Below, in pieces: positions 52,809 to 64,000 of a stretch of DNA of 64,000 bases (positions are counted from its first letter, which is position 1; each line of letters begins with the position of its first letter). This DNA comes from an uncultured bacterium (GTDB lineage: Bacteria; Patescibacteriota; Gracilibacteria; Absconditabacterales; Absconditicoccaceae): positions 18,214 to 82,213 of the forward strand of contig CALMTC010000002.1 of assembly GCA_937872535.1 (NCBI GenBank), given 5' to 3'. The position numbers were made by a program, and so were the translations under genes. The notes below the pieces were generated by a model, which saw nothing but the letters and a program-made list of their open reading frames with translations, searched no databases and was not told the origin of the DNA.

Positions 52809-54566
52809 ATGAATCAAAAAATAAGAGTTTTTTTTATTCTGCTGCTCAGTGTAGTAAGTTGATGTTCAAACCAACTGCCTCCAGCTGACGAAAATAATAT
52901 TCATATGTGTTTGATGGGAGGAGGAGAGGACTGCGAGACTATTTTTGATCCAGTCAATCAGTCTACTTACTGAGAAACGATCAAAAAAGTCTGTGAGATG
53001 ATGCCAATGGACAAATGTAAAAGTTATTTTTCTGGTGTTTCAAAATCAGATCAATCGAGCCTATCTGAGGAATCAGTTGAGAATTTACCAGAAGTAAAAC
53101 CTTCTCAGATAATAAAACTAGCTTCGTGAGCACTTTATGAGATGGAAATCACTGAAGTGAAAATGAAAATAAGAGGAAAACGAGTAAAAATGCTCAGTTA
53201 CAACGGCTCAATTCCTGGGCCTACTCTCCAAGTAACGAAATGATCGCAAATCACCGTCAAACTCACCAACAAAGCTCCGTCGCTAGTGACGACGCTTCAT
53301 AGTCACGGTCTGAGGCTCGATCATCTTTTTGATTGAGTGCCAAAAAGTATGATGGGAAGCCAAGATCCTATGAACTATGGAGATAGTTTTTCCTATCAGC
53401 TGAAATTTCCTGACGCTGGACTTTTTCGATACCACCCTCATATTGATGAACAAATTCAGCAGGAGCTTGGACTGTATGGAAACTATCTCGTGACTCCAGA
53501 AGATAATTCTGATCGAGAAAAAAGCTCTTTCAATAGTGAGCAAGTCTTGATTCTCGATGATATCCAGCTCAGTTCAGACGGGACTCCTCAGGTCCAAAAA
53601 AATCCAGAAAACCAGTCTTTGATGGGAAGATATGGCGATCAGATGCTCATCAACGGCCAAGAAAATTTCTCGTTTGAGGCATCAAGTGGCGATGTTGTCA
53701 GACTATACCTCACCAATACAGCCAATGTGAGGCCGTTTCATCTCGCTATCTCATGAGCAAGACTCAAAATAATTGCCTCGGATCTTAGTCTTTACGAACG
53801 TTCAGAGTTTACTGATTCTCTTTTGATTTGACCAGCAGAGAGATACATCGTCGATGTCTATTTTCCAGCTGCTGGAGATTTTTTTCTCACCAATAAACTC
53901 AAAAATTCTTCGATAAAACTCGCTACTATCCATGTTTCTCCAAAATCTTCAAAAAATAATTTTCTGGCTAATTTTCAAAAACTTTTTTCTCAGGAAAAAC
54001 TCACGGCAGAAATTAATTCTTATCGCAAATATTTTGATAAACCAGTAGATAAAACCTTGATTCTCGATATGGCGATGAATATGAATCATTGAGCCATGGC
54101 AGAGGAGTCCGAATCATGAGCGAAAAAGTGAGAAACGATAAAAATGCCTTGATTAGTTTACGATGCTTGATCTATCGAACGAGAAGATACGATGAAAATG
54201 ATGAATGATATGTCAAATAATAAAAATACAAGCTGGAAACTGATTGATACAGAGACTAAAAAAGAAAATATGGCTATCCATCGATCATTCAAAAAGTGAG
54301 ATCTCATAAAAGTCCGTGTCATCAATAAATGAGATTCAGCTCATCCCATGCAGCATCCCATCCACTTCCATGGCCAAAGATTTCTGGTTCTCTCACACAA
54401 TGGTACCAAAAATACCAACCTCGCCCGAAAAGATACTGTCCTGCTCTGAGCCTGAGACTCCGTTGATCTTCTCATAGATATGTCAAATCCTTGAAGTCGA
54501 ATGGCTCACTGCCACATCGCTGAGCATCTCATGAACGGAATGATGCTCCATTACACAGTGAAATAA
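52809..54566 (+). CDS. Multicopper oxidase, lipoprotein
   Basis: The 585-residue enzyme has all four copper-binding motifs: LHSHGLRLDH, FRYHPHIDEQ, HPIHFHGQRF and AHCHIAEHLMNGM (HCHxxxHxxxxM, type 1/3 ligands). It is exported and lipidated: LLLSVVSGC, where the lipobox Gly is UGA and Cys19 is the lipid site. After residue 400 comes a Met/His-rich loop (MAMNMNHGAMAEESES, DTMKMMNDMS) typical of CueO-like copper-tolerance enzymes. The likely role is oxidation of Cu(I) or phenolics at the cell surface. A terminator follows. Confidence 0.95.
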
Positions 54567-54596
54567 TTTTTTTCTGCTCTAAAAAATTTGTGTAAA

Positions 54597-54628
54597 AAAA
54601 CCCCGCAGACAAAATCTGCGGGTTTAAT
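54597..54628. terminator. Bidirectional intrinsic terminator
   Basis: Stem CCCGCAGA (54602-54609) / TCTGCGGG (54615-54622) with A-run and T-run flanks, between convergent mco and ppdK. Confidence 0.88.
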
Positions 54629-54631
54629 AAT

Positions 54632-57325
54632 TTAATGTTGCGGCAGCAAGAAGCTTAATCTTGCAGCTACCAATATCGCAGTTTCTACTCTGTTGGTGGA
54701 AGGAGATACATAGTGCATTCCCAATTCCTGTAAACAGAATATAATACTACGAGGATCGCCACCATGTTCACCACAGATACCAACTTTTAGAGTTGATTTT
54801 GTGTTTTTGCCTTTTTGGACAGAGAGACGCATCAGTTCTTTTACACTTGGATCAAGTGTTTCGAACGGATCTTCTCCCGCAAAAATTTTCGCGACATAGT
54901 GTGAAATAAATGGCCCATTATCATCTCGGCTAATGCCAAGAGTAAGTTGAGTCAAATCATTCGTGCCAAAACAGAAATAATCTGCAGGAAGAGCAATTTT
55001 ATCAGAATCGATACAAGCTCCAGGGGTCTCAATCATAGTACCAACTTTGTATTCAATTCTGATTCCTTCTTCTGCAAAAATAGTTTCAGCGACTTGATCA
55101 ATCAGTGCTTTTTGTCTTACGATCTCTTCAGCCTTGATTGTCAAAGGAATCATGATTTCTGGTTGAGGATCATAGCCCTCTTTTTTGAGTTTTACAGCAG
55201 CTCCAATAATGGCTTTTGCTTCCATTTTTGTCATTTCTGGAAATAGTTCCAAAAAGTGGCAAGATCTCATACCCATCATACTATTGTTTTCATGCATAGC
55301 TGCCGATAATTTTTCGACAACATCTACACTGACACCAGCAAATTCAGCAATCATTGTAATTACATTTGGTTTCTTTGGTTTGAACTCCGCCAATGGTGCA
55401 TCAAAAAGACGACAATTGACTGGTAACCCATCCATAGCTTTTAGAATACCATAGTAATCTTCTAGTTGGTAAACGGCTATTTTTTCAAGAGCCTTTCCAA
55501 AAAGTTCTTTATCTTTTCTAAAGAGAATGAGTGAACATATATCTGCGACTCGTTCATCACTTTTGAAAAACATATGCTCGGCTCTTACGAGACCGATTCC
55601 TACAGCACCATACTGGCGAGCCAAAATGGCATCTTCTGGAGTATCTACATTTGCTCTGATAGCATATTGATTAAACTTTTTAGCCCAAGACATAAATCTT
55701 TCAAGCTCCAAAGTTCTCTCAGCAGGAATAACTTCATGAATACCTAATAAAACCTGGCCGGTGGTTCCATTAATACCAATCCACTCACCTTCTTTTACGC
55801 AAACTCCATTTTCTGTAGTGAAAAGGAGATTTGTATAATCAATTGATATATCGGAAGTACCAACAACGCAAGTTTTTCCCCATCCTCTTGCAACAACCGC
55901 TGCATGAGATGATTTACCGCCATGACTTGTTAAAATGCCTTGCGATAAGTGCATTCCATTAACATCATCAGGAGAAGTTTCTACTCTTACGAGTATACAT
56001 TTCGCTTTATGATCTTCCAAAATAGCTTTTTCTACAGCCTCAGGAGAAAAATAGACTTGTCCAACGGCTGCACCAGGTACAGCAGCAAGACCTCGACCTA
56101 TTATTGATTCTATATAATGATCGCCCAATGGGCCTTTGAATCTACTCGCTTTAGCCTGTAAGAGTTGGTCATCGCTTACTCTTTTTGTTACTGCTGTTTC
56201 TTTTTTTATAAGACCTTCATCAACAAGATCTGTAGCAATTTTTATCGCTGCACTTCCCTGTCTTTTACCGGTTCTTGTTTGTAAGATATAGAGTTTTTCT
56301 TGTCCGTCAATTGACTCGAAAGTAAACTCAATATCTTGCATATCCTTGAAATGATTCTCAAGTAAATCAGCATAATGCAAGAGATCTTCATAAATTCTTG
56401 GTGAAATAGTTGCAAGCTCTTGGATAGCAATAGTTGGTCGCAAATCAGCAACCACATCTTCTCCTTGAGCATTGAACAAAATGTCTCCAAAAAGTCCTTT
56501 CTCACCAGTGTTGGGGTTTCTTGTAAAGAGAACTCCAGTTCCACTAGTTGCTGAAATATTACCAAATACCATAGTTTGAATAGTGACTGCAGTACCAAGT
56601 AGATTTTCGAGTCTTTCAGCTTTACGATAATCTCTTGCAGGTTTAGAATCCCAAGATTTGAACACTGCGCCTATTGCTAGGTAAAGTTGTTCCATAGGAT
56701 CTTGAGGGAATTCACTTCCTGTCTCAGACTGATAAACTTCTTTGTAATAACCTACAACCTCTTTCATTTGAATTGTAGATAACTCGCTGTCTTCTTTTAC
56801 ATCGCATGCCAATTTGAATTCTTTCAATACATTTTCAAACTTTGCATGTTCAATGTCTTGGACAACAGAGCCCATCATGTCAATCAATCTTCTGTAACAG
56901 TCCCATACCCACCAAGCATTTCCAGTTTTGGTGATCATTGTTTCTGCCACTTCGTCGTTTAATCCTACATTCAGGATTGTTTCCATCATGCCAGGCATTG
57001 ATACTTCTGCACCAGATCGAACGCTGATAAGAAGAGGGACATTGCCAGTACCAAATGTTTTGCCAGTAGTCTGTTCAAGCCATTTGAGGCAATCTAATAA
57101 TTCCACTTTGAAAGCTTCAATTGGACCATTTTTCTGATCCTCTTGAGACTGACAAAATTTTGCTGAGATTGTAAATCCTGGTGGGACATTTAAACCCAAT
57201 TTAGCCATTTCTGCCAAACCAGATCCTTTGCCACCTTGAAATCTTTTTTCGGAGATTCCTCCGTCTGCTAGTCCTCCACCGAATCTATAGATATCGGGAG
57301 TGTCTAATGACGTTTTTTTTGCCAT
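54632..57325 (-). CDS. ppdK: Pyruvate, phosphate dikinase
   Basis: Interconverts PEP + AMP + PPi and pyruvate + ATP + Pi. The 897-residue enzyme has the ATP-grasp N-terminal domain (YRFGGGLADGG, GGKGSGLAEMAKLGLNVPPG), the swivelling His domain (LTSHGGKSSHAAVVARGWGK, with His474 the phospho-carrier) and the TIM-barrel C-terminal domain (EHMFF, PEIMIPL, EIGTMIETP-like GTMIETPGA, FGTNDLTQ, GICGEHGGDP with catalytic Cys). Length is normal for the family. It has no UGA codon at all, although it has dozens of Gly, unlike eno, gpmI and pyk nearby. That fits recent acquisition from a standard-code organism or strong codon selection. Confidence 0.98.
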   Translation of the reverse strand: MAKKTSLDTPDIYRFGGGLADGGISEKRFQGGKGSGLAEMAKLGLNVPPGFTISAKFCQSQEDQKNGPIEAFKVELLDCLKWLEQTTGKTFGTGNVPLLISVRSGAEVSMPGMMETILNVGLNDEVAETMITKTGNAWWVWDCYRRLIDMMGSVVQDIEHAKFENVLKEFKLACDVKEDSELSTIQMKEVVGYYKEVYQSETGSEFPQDPMEQLYLAIGAVFKSWDSKPARDYRKAERLENLLGTAVTIQTMVFGNISATSGTGVLFTRNPNTGEKGLFGDILFNAQGEDVVADLRPTIAIQELATISPRIYEDLLHYADLLENHFKDMQDIEFTFESIDGQEKLYILQTRTGKRQGSAAIKIATDLVDEGLIKKETAVTKRVSDDQLLQAKASRFKGPLGDHYIESIIGRGLAAVPGAAVGQVYFSPEAVEKAILEDHKAKCILVRVETSPDDVNGMHLSQGILTSHGGKSSHAAVVARGWGKTCVVGTSDISIDYTNLLFTTENGVCVKEGEWIGINGTTGQVLLGIHEVIPAERTLELERFMSWAKKFNQYAIRANVDTPEDAILARQYGAVGIGLVRAEHMFFKSDERVADICSLILFRKDKELFGKALEKIAVYQLEDYYGILKAMDGLPVNCRLFDAPLAEFKPKKPNVITMIAEFAGVSVDVVEKLSAAMHENNSMMGMRSCHFLELFPEMTKMEAKAIIGAAVKLKKEGYDPQPEIMIPLTIKAEEIVRQKALIDQVAETIFAEEGIRIEYKVGTMIETPGACIDSDKIALPADYFCFGTNDLTQLTLGISRDDNGPFISHYVAKIFAGEDPFETLDPSVKELMRLSVQKGKNTKSTLKVGICGEHGGDPRSIIFCLQELGMHYVSPSTNRVETAILVAARLSFLLPQH

Positions 57326-57565
57326 TTTTTTTAATTTTATTTTAAGGTTCGCTTACCACTATTGATAAGCTCGACAAATATAGTTTTTTGGTATGGCGAT
57401 ATCAAGCAAGTTTATAAAAAAAATTGTAATCATATTTACAATGGTAGAAAAAATTGTAGTCTATGGGAAAAATGATTATGAAAAATCCGCCTCAATCTTG
57501 TAAAAAAAAATCTATTCACTATATAAAATGTCGTAAAAAATTTTTATTCTGACTAAAAATACGAT

Positions 57566-59113
57566 ATGTCAAAAGTAATGCTAGTGATTCTTGATGGGCG
57601 AGGGAAGGCTACGGATAAAAAAGTTTCAGCAATTGATCAGTGAAATACTCCTTTTGTGAGTTCACTTTATGAAACGTACCCACATAGTGAACTAGAAGCT
57701 TCGGAGCTTGCAGTTGGTTTGCCAAAAGGGCAAGTTGGTAACTCAGAAGTGTGACATACAACCCTCGGAGCTGGAAGAGTTTTATACCAAGATATTGTGA
57801 AGATCAATCTAGCCATCGAGACCAAAGAATTTTTTGAGCATCAGAAATTAAAAATTGCATTTGAATATAGTAAAAGCCAGAATAAAAAAGTTCATATTAT
57901 TGGGCTTCTTTCAGATGGATGAGTGCATTCGCACATCGATCACTTCAAGGCGTTGGCAGACACAGCCAAGAAATTTTCTTGTGATCAGACTTTTTTTCAT
58001 CTCTTTAGTGATGGAAGAGACACCGATCCCAAAAGTGGAGTACAATTTATAAAAAATCTAGATTCTCATCTCCAGAATTCTACAGGGAAAATAGCGTCAA
58101 TAATCGGTCGTTATTATGCGATGGATAGAGATAACCGCCGAGAGAGAGTTCAAAAAGCTTATGATTTATTGATAAAATGAGATTGAGAAAAAGTAGATGA
58201 TATCAGTTCTGCTCTTGAGTTAGTTGGAAAAAACTATCAAGAATGAACGACTGACGAGTTTTTGCCTCCGATTCTTATAGACTCAGCAGGTAAAATAGAA
58301 ACTGGCGATGTAGTGATTTTTGCAAATTTTAGATCAGATAGAGGAAGAGAGCTTACTCAAGCTTTGACTCAGAGCCCGACACCAAAGATGCTCGAAAGCT
58401 GATTTGATGCAAATGTGATGAAAAAACTAGATCTTCATTACATCACTATGACGAGATATGACGAAGAGTTTTCTGGAGTCGAAGTACTTTTTGAAAAAGA
58501 TAATGTCGCTCAAAGTCTAGGAGAAATCTTGGAAAAAGCTGGGAAAAAACAAGTCCGTATTGCCGAGACAGAAAAATATCCGCATGTGACATTCTTTTTT
58601 TCTGGGGGGAGAGAGGAGCCATTTCAGTGAGAGTCTAGAATTCTAATTCCCTCTCCAAAAGTCACTACTTATGACCTCCAGCCGTCTATGGGAACCAGAG
58701 AAATAGCCGATGCCATTATCCCAGTACTCGAAAATCAAGAAGCCGATTTTATCTGCCTCAATTTTGCGGCACCAGATATGGTAGGGCATACTGGAGTTCG
58801 AGAAGCAGCCATCGAAGCATGTAAAGTGGTCGATGAATCAGTAGCTAAGATTCTCCCTATCGCTCAAAAAGCAAACTACACGACGATAATCATAGCCGAT
58901 CACTGAAATAGTGATGCGATGCTTCATCCAGACGGCAGTGTTCACACAGCTCATACTTTAGCCAAGGTCCCTTGTATTCTTGTTTCACCTCAATCTTTAG
59001 AAAAAAAACTTTCTGACTGATCCCTAGCCGACATCGCTCCGACTATTCTCGACCTTATGAATATCGAAAAACCTGTTGAAATGTGATGAAAATCTCTTCT
59101 TCTCTCCTCATAA
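57566..59113 (+). CDS. gpmI: 2,3-bisphosphoglycerate-independent phosphoglycerate mutase
   Basis: Interconverts 3- and 2-phosphoglycerate. The 515-residue protein has [10 protein letters not shown] (metal-binding Asp9; usual DGWG), the phosphoserine motif [16 protein letters not shown] (Ser60; following Gly is UGA), [50 protein letters not shown] and the C-terminal [13 protein letters not shown] and ADHGNSDAM metal sites. The start is the ATG 15 nt after a TATTCTG motif. It stands divergent to ppdK and heads the gpmI-(unknown)-eno-pyk run. Confidence 0.97.
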
Positions 59114-59239
59114 AAAAACTTATTCTGGCTACTGCTAAATCACTATCGTAAATACAATTACAACTCTTTTACTGATATTCTATTGAAATATTATTTTTTT
59201 GCGTTATACGATCACCTCACCAAAACAAAAAATAAAAAT

Positions 59240-61550
<2,311 letters not shown>

Positions 61551-61629
61551 GCTTGAGTAAAAAAATAAAAAAATAAAAAAATATATAAAAGTCAGAATAT
61601 AAATTTTTTATTATTTATGGATAATTGTA

Positions 61630-63066
61630 ATGTATCAGCACACAAAAGTAGTAGGGACTATTGGACCAGCATCTCAGTCAAAAGAAATGTTGACAAAACT
61701 TATCAATACAGGGCTTACAGCCATCAGAATGAATTTTTCTCACGGAGATCATGAATATCATGGAAAAACAATTGATCTTGTAAGAGAAATAGAAAAAGAA
61801 ATGGGAATTCATATCCCGATTATTTTGGATACGAAAGGACCAGAAATTAGAACAGGAAAATTAAAGGATGGAAAACCAGTACAATTAGTTTCTGGTAATA
61901 CTATTGCTGTTACTCCAGAAGAAATTCTTGGTGACGAGACGAGAATCTCATTGACATACAAGAGTATTTTGCGTGATATGAAACCGGGAATGATGATAAT
62001 GATTGCTGATGGACTTTTGCGTCTTCAGGTAAAAGAAGTCGTTGGGCAAGATCTAATTTGTACAATCATGAACAGTGGAACTCTTGGTGAGAAAAAAAAT
62101 GTGAATCTTCCATGAGTAGTAGTAGATCTTCCAGCTATGTCAGACCAAGACAAGAAAGATTTGATCTTTAGTTGTGAAAAAAAAGTTGATTTTATAGCAG
62201 CATCGTTTATTCGTAAACCTTCTGATATTCGCGAAATTAGAGCTCATCTTCAAGCAAATTGAGGTAAGCAAATCAAGATTATTTCAAAAATTGAAAATCA
62301 AGAAGGAATAGATAATTTCGACGAAATCTTGAAAGAAACAGATGGTGTAATGGTAGCGAGATGAGACCTTTGAGTGGATATTCCTCTCGAAAAAATACCT
62401 CTCGTTCAAAAGATGATGATCAAAAAAAGTAATAAAGCAGGGAAACCTGTTATTACTGCTACTCAAATGCTTGAATCAATGATAAAAAATCCTCGTCCTA
62501 CGAGAGCAGAAGTGACTGATATCGCAAATGCAATCCTTGATGGAACAGATGCTGTGATGCTTTCTGGAGAAACTGCTTGAGGAGATCACCCATTGGAATC
62601 AGTACAAACTATGGCTGATGTAATTCGTGAAATTGATGCTCATATTGCAGCTACTTACCAGGTTTCATTGATGGCTGACGATCGCACAGATCTTCAATCT
62701 CAGCTGAAAATTACTCACTCTATCGCAAGATGAGCAGTTCAAACTGCTTATGCGATCGGAGCTGATGCAATTTTTGCTGCAAGTATTGCTGGTACGACGA
62801 TCAGAGCTATCAGAGAATACAACGCAGGACTATGCCCAGTTTTTGTTTACACTTCAGATGAAGTGACAGCAAGACAATCATTCCTTCTCAAATCTGTGGT
62901 AGGTGTATCAGTATGAACAGCCACTAGCGACGAAGAACTGTACTCAATAGCTAAAAATATCGCTACAACTCACATCCAGAAAAAATCTGGTTATATGGTC
63001 GTAGTGTGAGGATGATCAGTTGGAAATGTATGAAAAACGGATTTCACAAAAGTGATTGAATTCTAA
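61630..63066 (+). CDS. pyk: Pyruvate kinase
   Basis: Converts PEP + ADP to pyruvate + ATP. The 478-residue protein has [32 protein letters not shown], the B domain, [12 protein letters not shown] (catalytic Lys), [20 protein letters not shown] (both Gly of RGDLG are UGA, 62362 and 62371), [10 protein letters not shown] with [20 protein letters not shown], and a short C-terminal domain ([20 protein letters not shown]). Together with ppdK, both directions of the PEP/pyruvate step are available. A terminator follows at 63112. Confidence 0.98.
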
Positions 63067-63111
63067 TATAAAATTATATTCTGGTTTTCAAAAAAATCTT
63101 TTGATCACAAA

Positions 63112-63143
63112 GAAAAAATCTCATCAGCACGATGAGATTTTTC
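63112..63143. terminator. Bidirectional intrinsic terminator
   Basis: Stem AAAATCTCATC / GATGAGATTTT around AGCAC with T-run, between pyk and the convergent repeat-protein gene. Confidence 0.85.
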
Positions 63144-63162
63144 TGATCTTTTAAAGAATAAA

Positions 63163-64000
63163 TTATCTAGAAATATTAGTATTAAAAACTACTTCAAGTA
63201 AATCAAACCAATGATCTTGCTTATTCTCTGGACGTTTTCAGTGTGATTGTCAAAAGAGAATAGTAGCTACTGCTTTCCAGGAATTTCCAAGAATTTTGAT
63301 TTTTTGTCTCTGTCTTTTAGTATAAGTTTTAAGATCATCTAAAGTACCAAGTTTCTTAATCTCTTGGATAGCTTTTTCTTTTGTTAATTCTACTTTCACC
63401 ACTTTTTCTATTCTCTCTATGGTGGTATCAAAAACTACTTCAAGTAAATCAAACCAATGATCTTGATTTCCTACTGGATCTTTTCAGTGTGATTGTCAAA
63501 AGAGAGCAGTAGCTACTGCTAGCCAAGCATTTCCAAGAATTTTGATTTTTTGTCTCTGTCTTTTGGTATGGTTTTTAAGAGCATCAAGATTACCAAGTTT
63601 CTTGATCTCTTGGATAGCTTGTTCTTTGATAAGTAGCACTTTCTCTATTCTTTCTATGGTGGTATCAAAAACTACTTCAAGTAAATCAAACCAATGATCT
63701 TCATTGTTAGCTGGATTTTTTCAGTGTGATTGTCAAAAGAGAACATTAGCTACTGCTTGCCAGGAATTTCCAAGAATTTTGATTTTTTGTCTCTGAGAAC
63801 TAGTATAATTTTTAAGTTGATCAAGATTACCAAGTTTCTTGATCTCTTGGATAGCTTGTTCTTTGGTGAGTACTACTTTCTCTACTTTCTCCTTTCTTTC
63901 TATGGTGGTATCAAAAACTACTTCAAGTAAATCAAACCAATGATCTTGCTTATTCTCTGGACGTTTTCAATGTGATTGTCAAAAGAGAACATTAGCTACT
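63163..64000 (-). CDS. Tandem-repeat protein, C-terminal part, runs off the window
   Basis: The minus strand encodes an array of about 80-residue repeats: units of 246, 237 and 246 bp start near 63184, 63430, 63667 and 63913. Each contains ATALFGQSHGK, DHWFDLLEVVFDTTIERIEK, a charged helix (KEQAIQEIKKLGNLDALK) and RQRQKIKILGN; the GQSHG glycines are UGA. The frame ends at TAA (63163-63165) after the last incomplete unit. I recognise no family; helical repeats with conserved His/Trp suggest a ligand-binding or scaffolding protein. The N-terminus is outside the window. Confidence 0.78.

Overview
The window reads as one contig of a candidate-phyla-radiation bacterium that uses UGA as glycine (translation table 25), that is, the Absconditabacteria (SR1) / Gracilibacteria (BD1-5) branch. 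The evidence is direct. Nearly every gene is interrupted by in-frame TGA, the TGAs fall on glycines that are invariant in the families (DnaK IIGIDLGTT, pyruvate kinase RGDLG, MsrB GGHLGH, phosphoglycerate mutase SEVGH, a lipobox SGC), and the frames then close at TAA or TAG. All coordinates below assume UGA = Gly. The DNA is AT-rich, genes are short or compactly packed, and many proteins are small or divergent.

Layout. 1-7.4 kb: the 5' end of dnaK, a CAP-domain secreted protein, a 1373-residue surface protein (beta-helix, DUF11-type repeats, Cys-rich motif), an RsuA/RluB-type pseudouridine synthase and small unknowns. 7.5-17.3 kb: a 2024-residue Rhs/YD-repeat secreted toxin ending in an RNase N1/T1 (barnase/RNase Sa-like) domain with a barstar-like partner. 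It is followed by a tandem store of at least three more toxin-tip/immunity pairs plus a remnant. Each toxin tip restarts at the conserved end of the Rhs core, and one copy carries an identical 406-bp duplicate. 17.3-30.3 kb: AlkD-like and def (minus strand), a low-confidence ORF, a 2046-residue alpha-2-macroglobulin with a CVEQ thioester, a lipoprotein, RNase Y, an Lgt-like membrane protein and a baseplate-J-like protein.

30.3-38.2 kb: an island that starts with a truncated tRNA-His copy, a tiny GIY-YIG nuclease and an intact tRNA-His(GTG). It continues with a deoxyribosyltransferase-like gene and a complete type V-A CRISPR-Cas locus: cas12a (1187 aa, UGA-recoded, with a CxxC...CxxC pair), cas4, cas1, cas2 and a 16-repeat array with one duplicated spacer. 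38.3-54.6 kb: housekeeping and accessory genes, including an SRPBCC protein, a RecB-like nuclease, NUDIX-wHTH, a quinone reductase, a 941-residue RAP-domain helical-repeat protein, a C-terminal-only UvrB, paired membrane proteins, an MsrB-MsrA fusion, a P-loop kinase, DUF4180 and a multicopper oxidase lipoprotein. 54.6-63.1 kb: lower glycolysis (ppdK opposite gpmI, eno, pyk). Together these interconvert 3-phosphoglycerate and pyruvate, and PPDK allows a reversible, PPi-linked step. The right edge is the 3' end of a gene encoding roughly 80-residue tandem repeats.

Most notable: the Rhs toxin-tip cassette array, the recoded Cas12a locus beside a tRNA-linked GIY-YIG insertion, a recurring motif just after stop codons (core TATTCTG), a bacterial RAP/OPR-like protein, and ppdK, which has no UGA codon among its many glycines.
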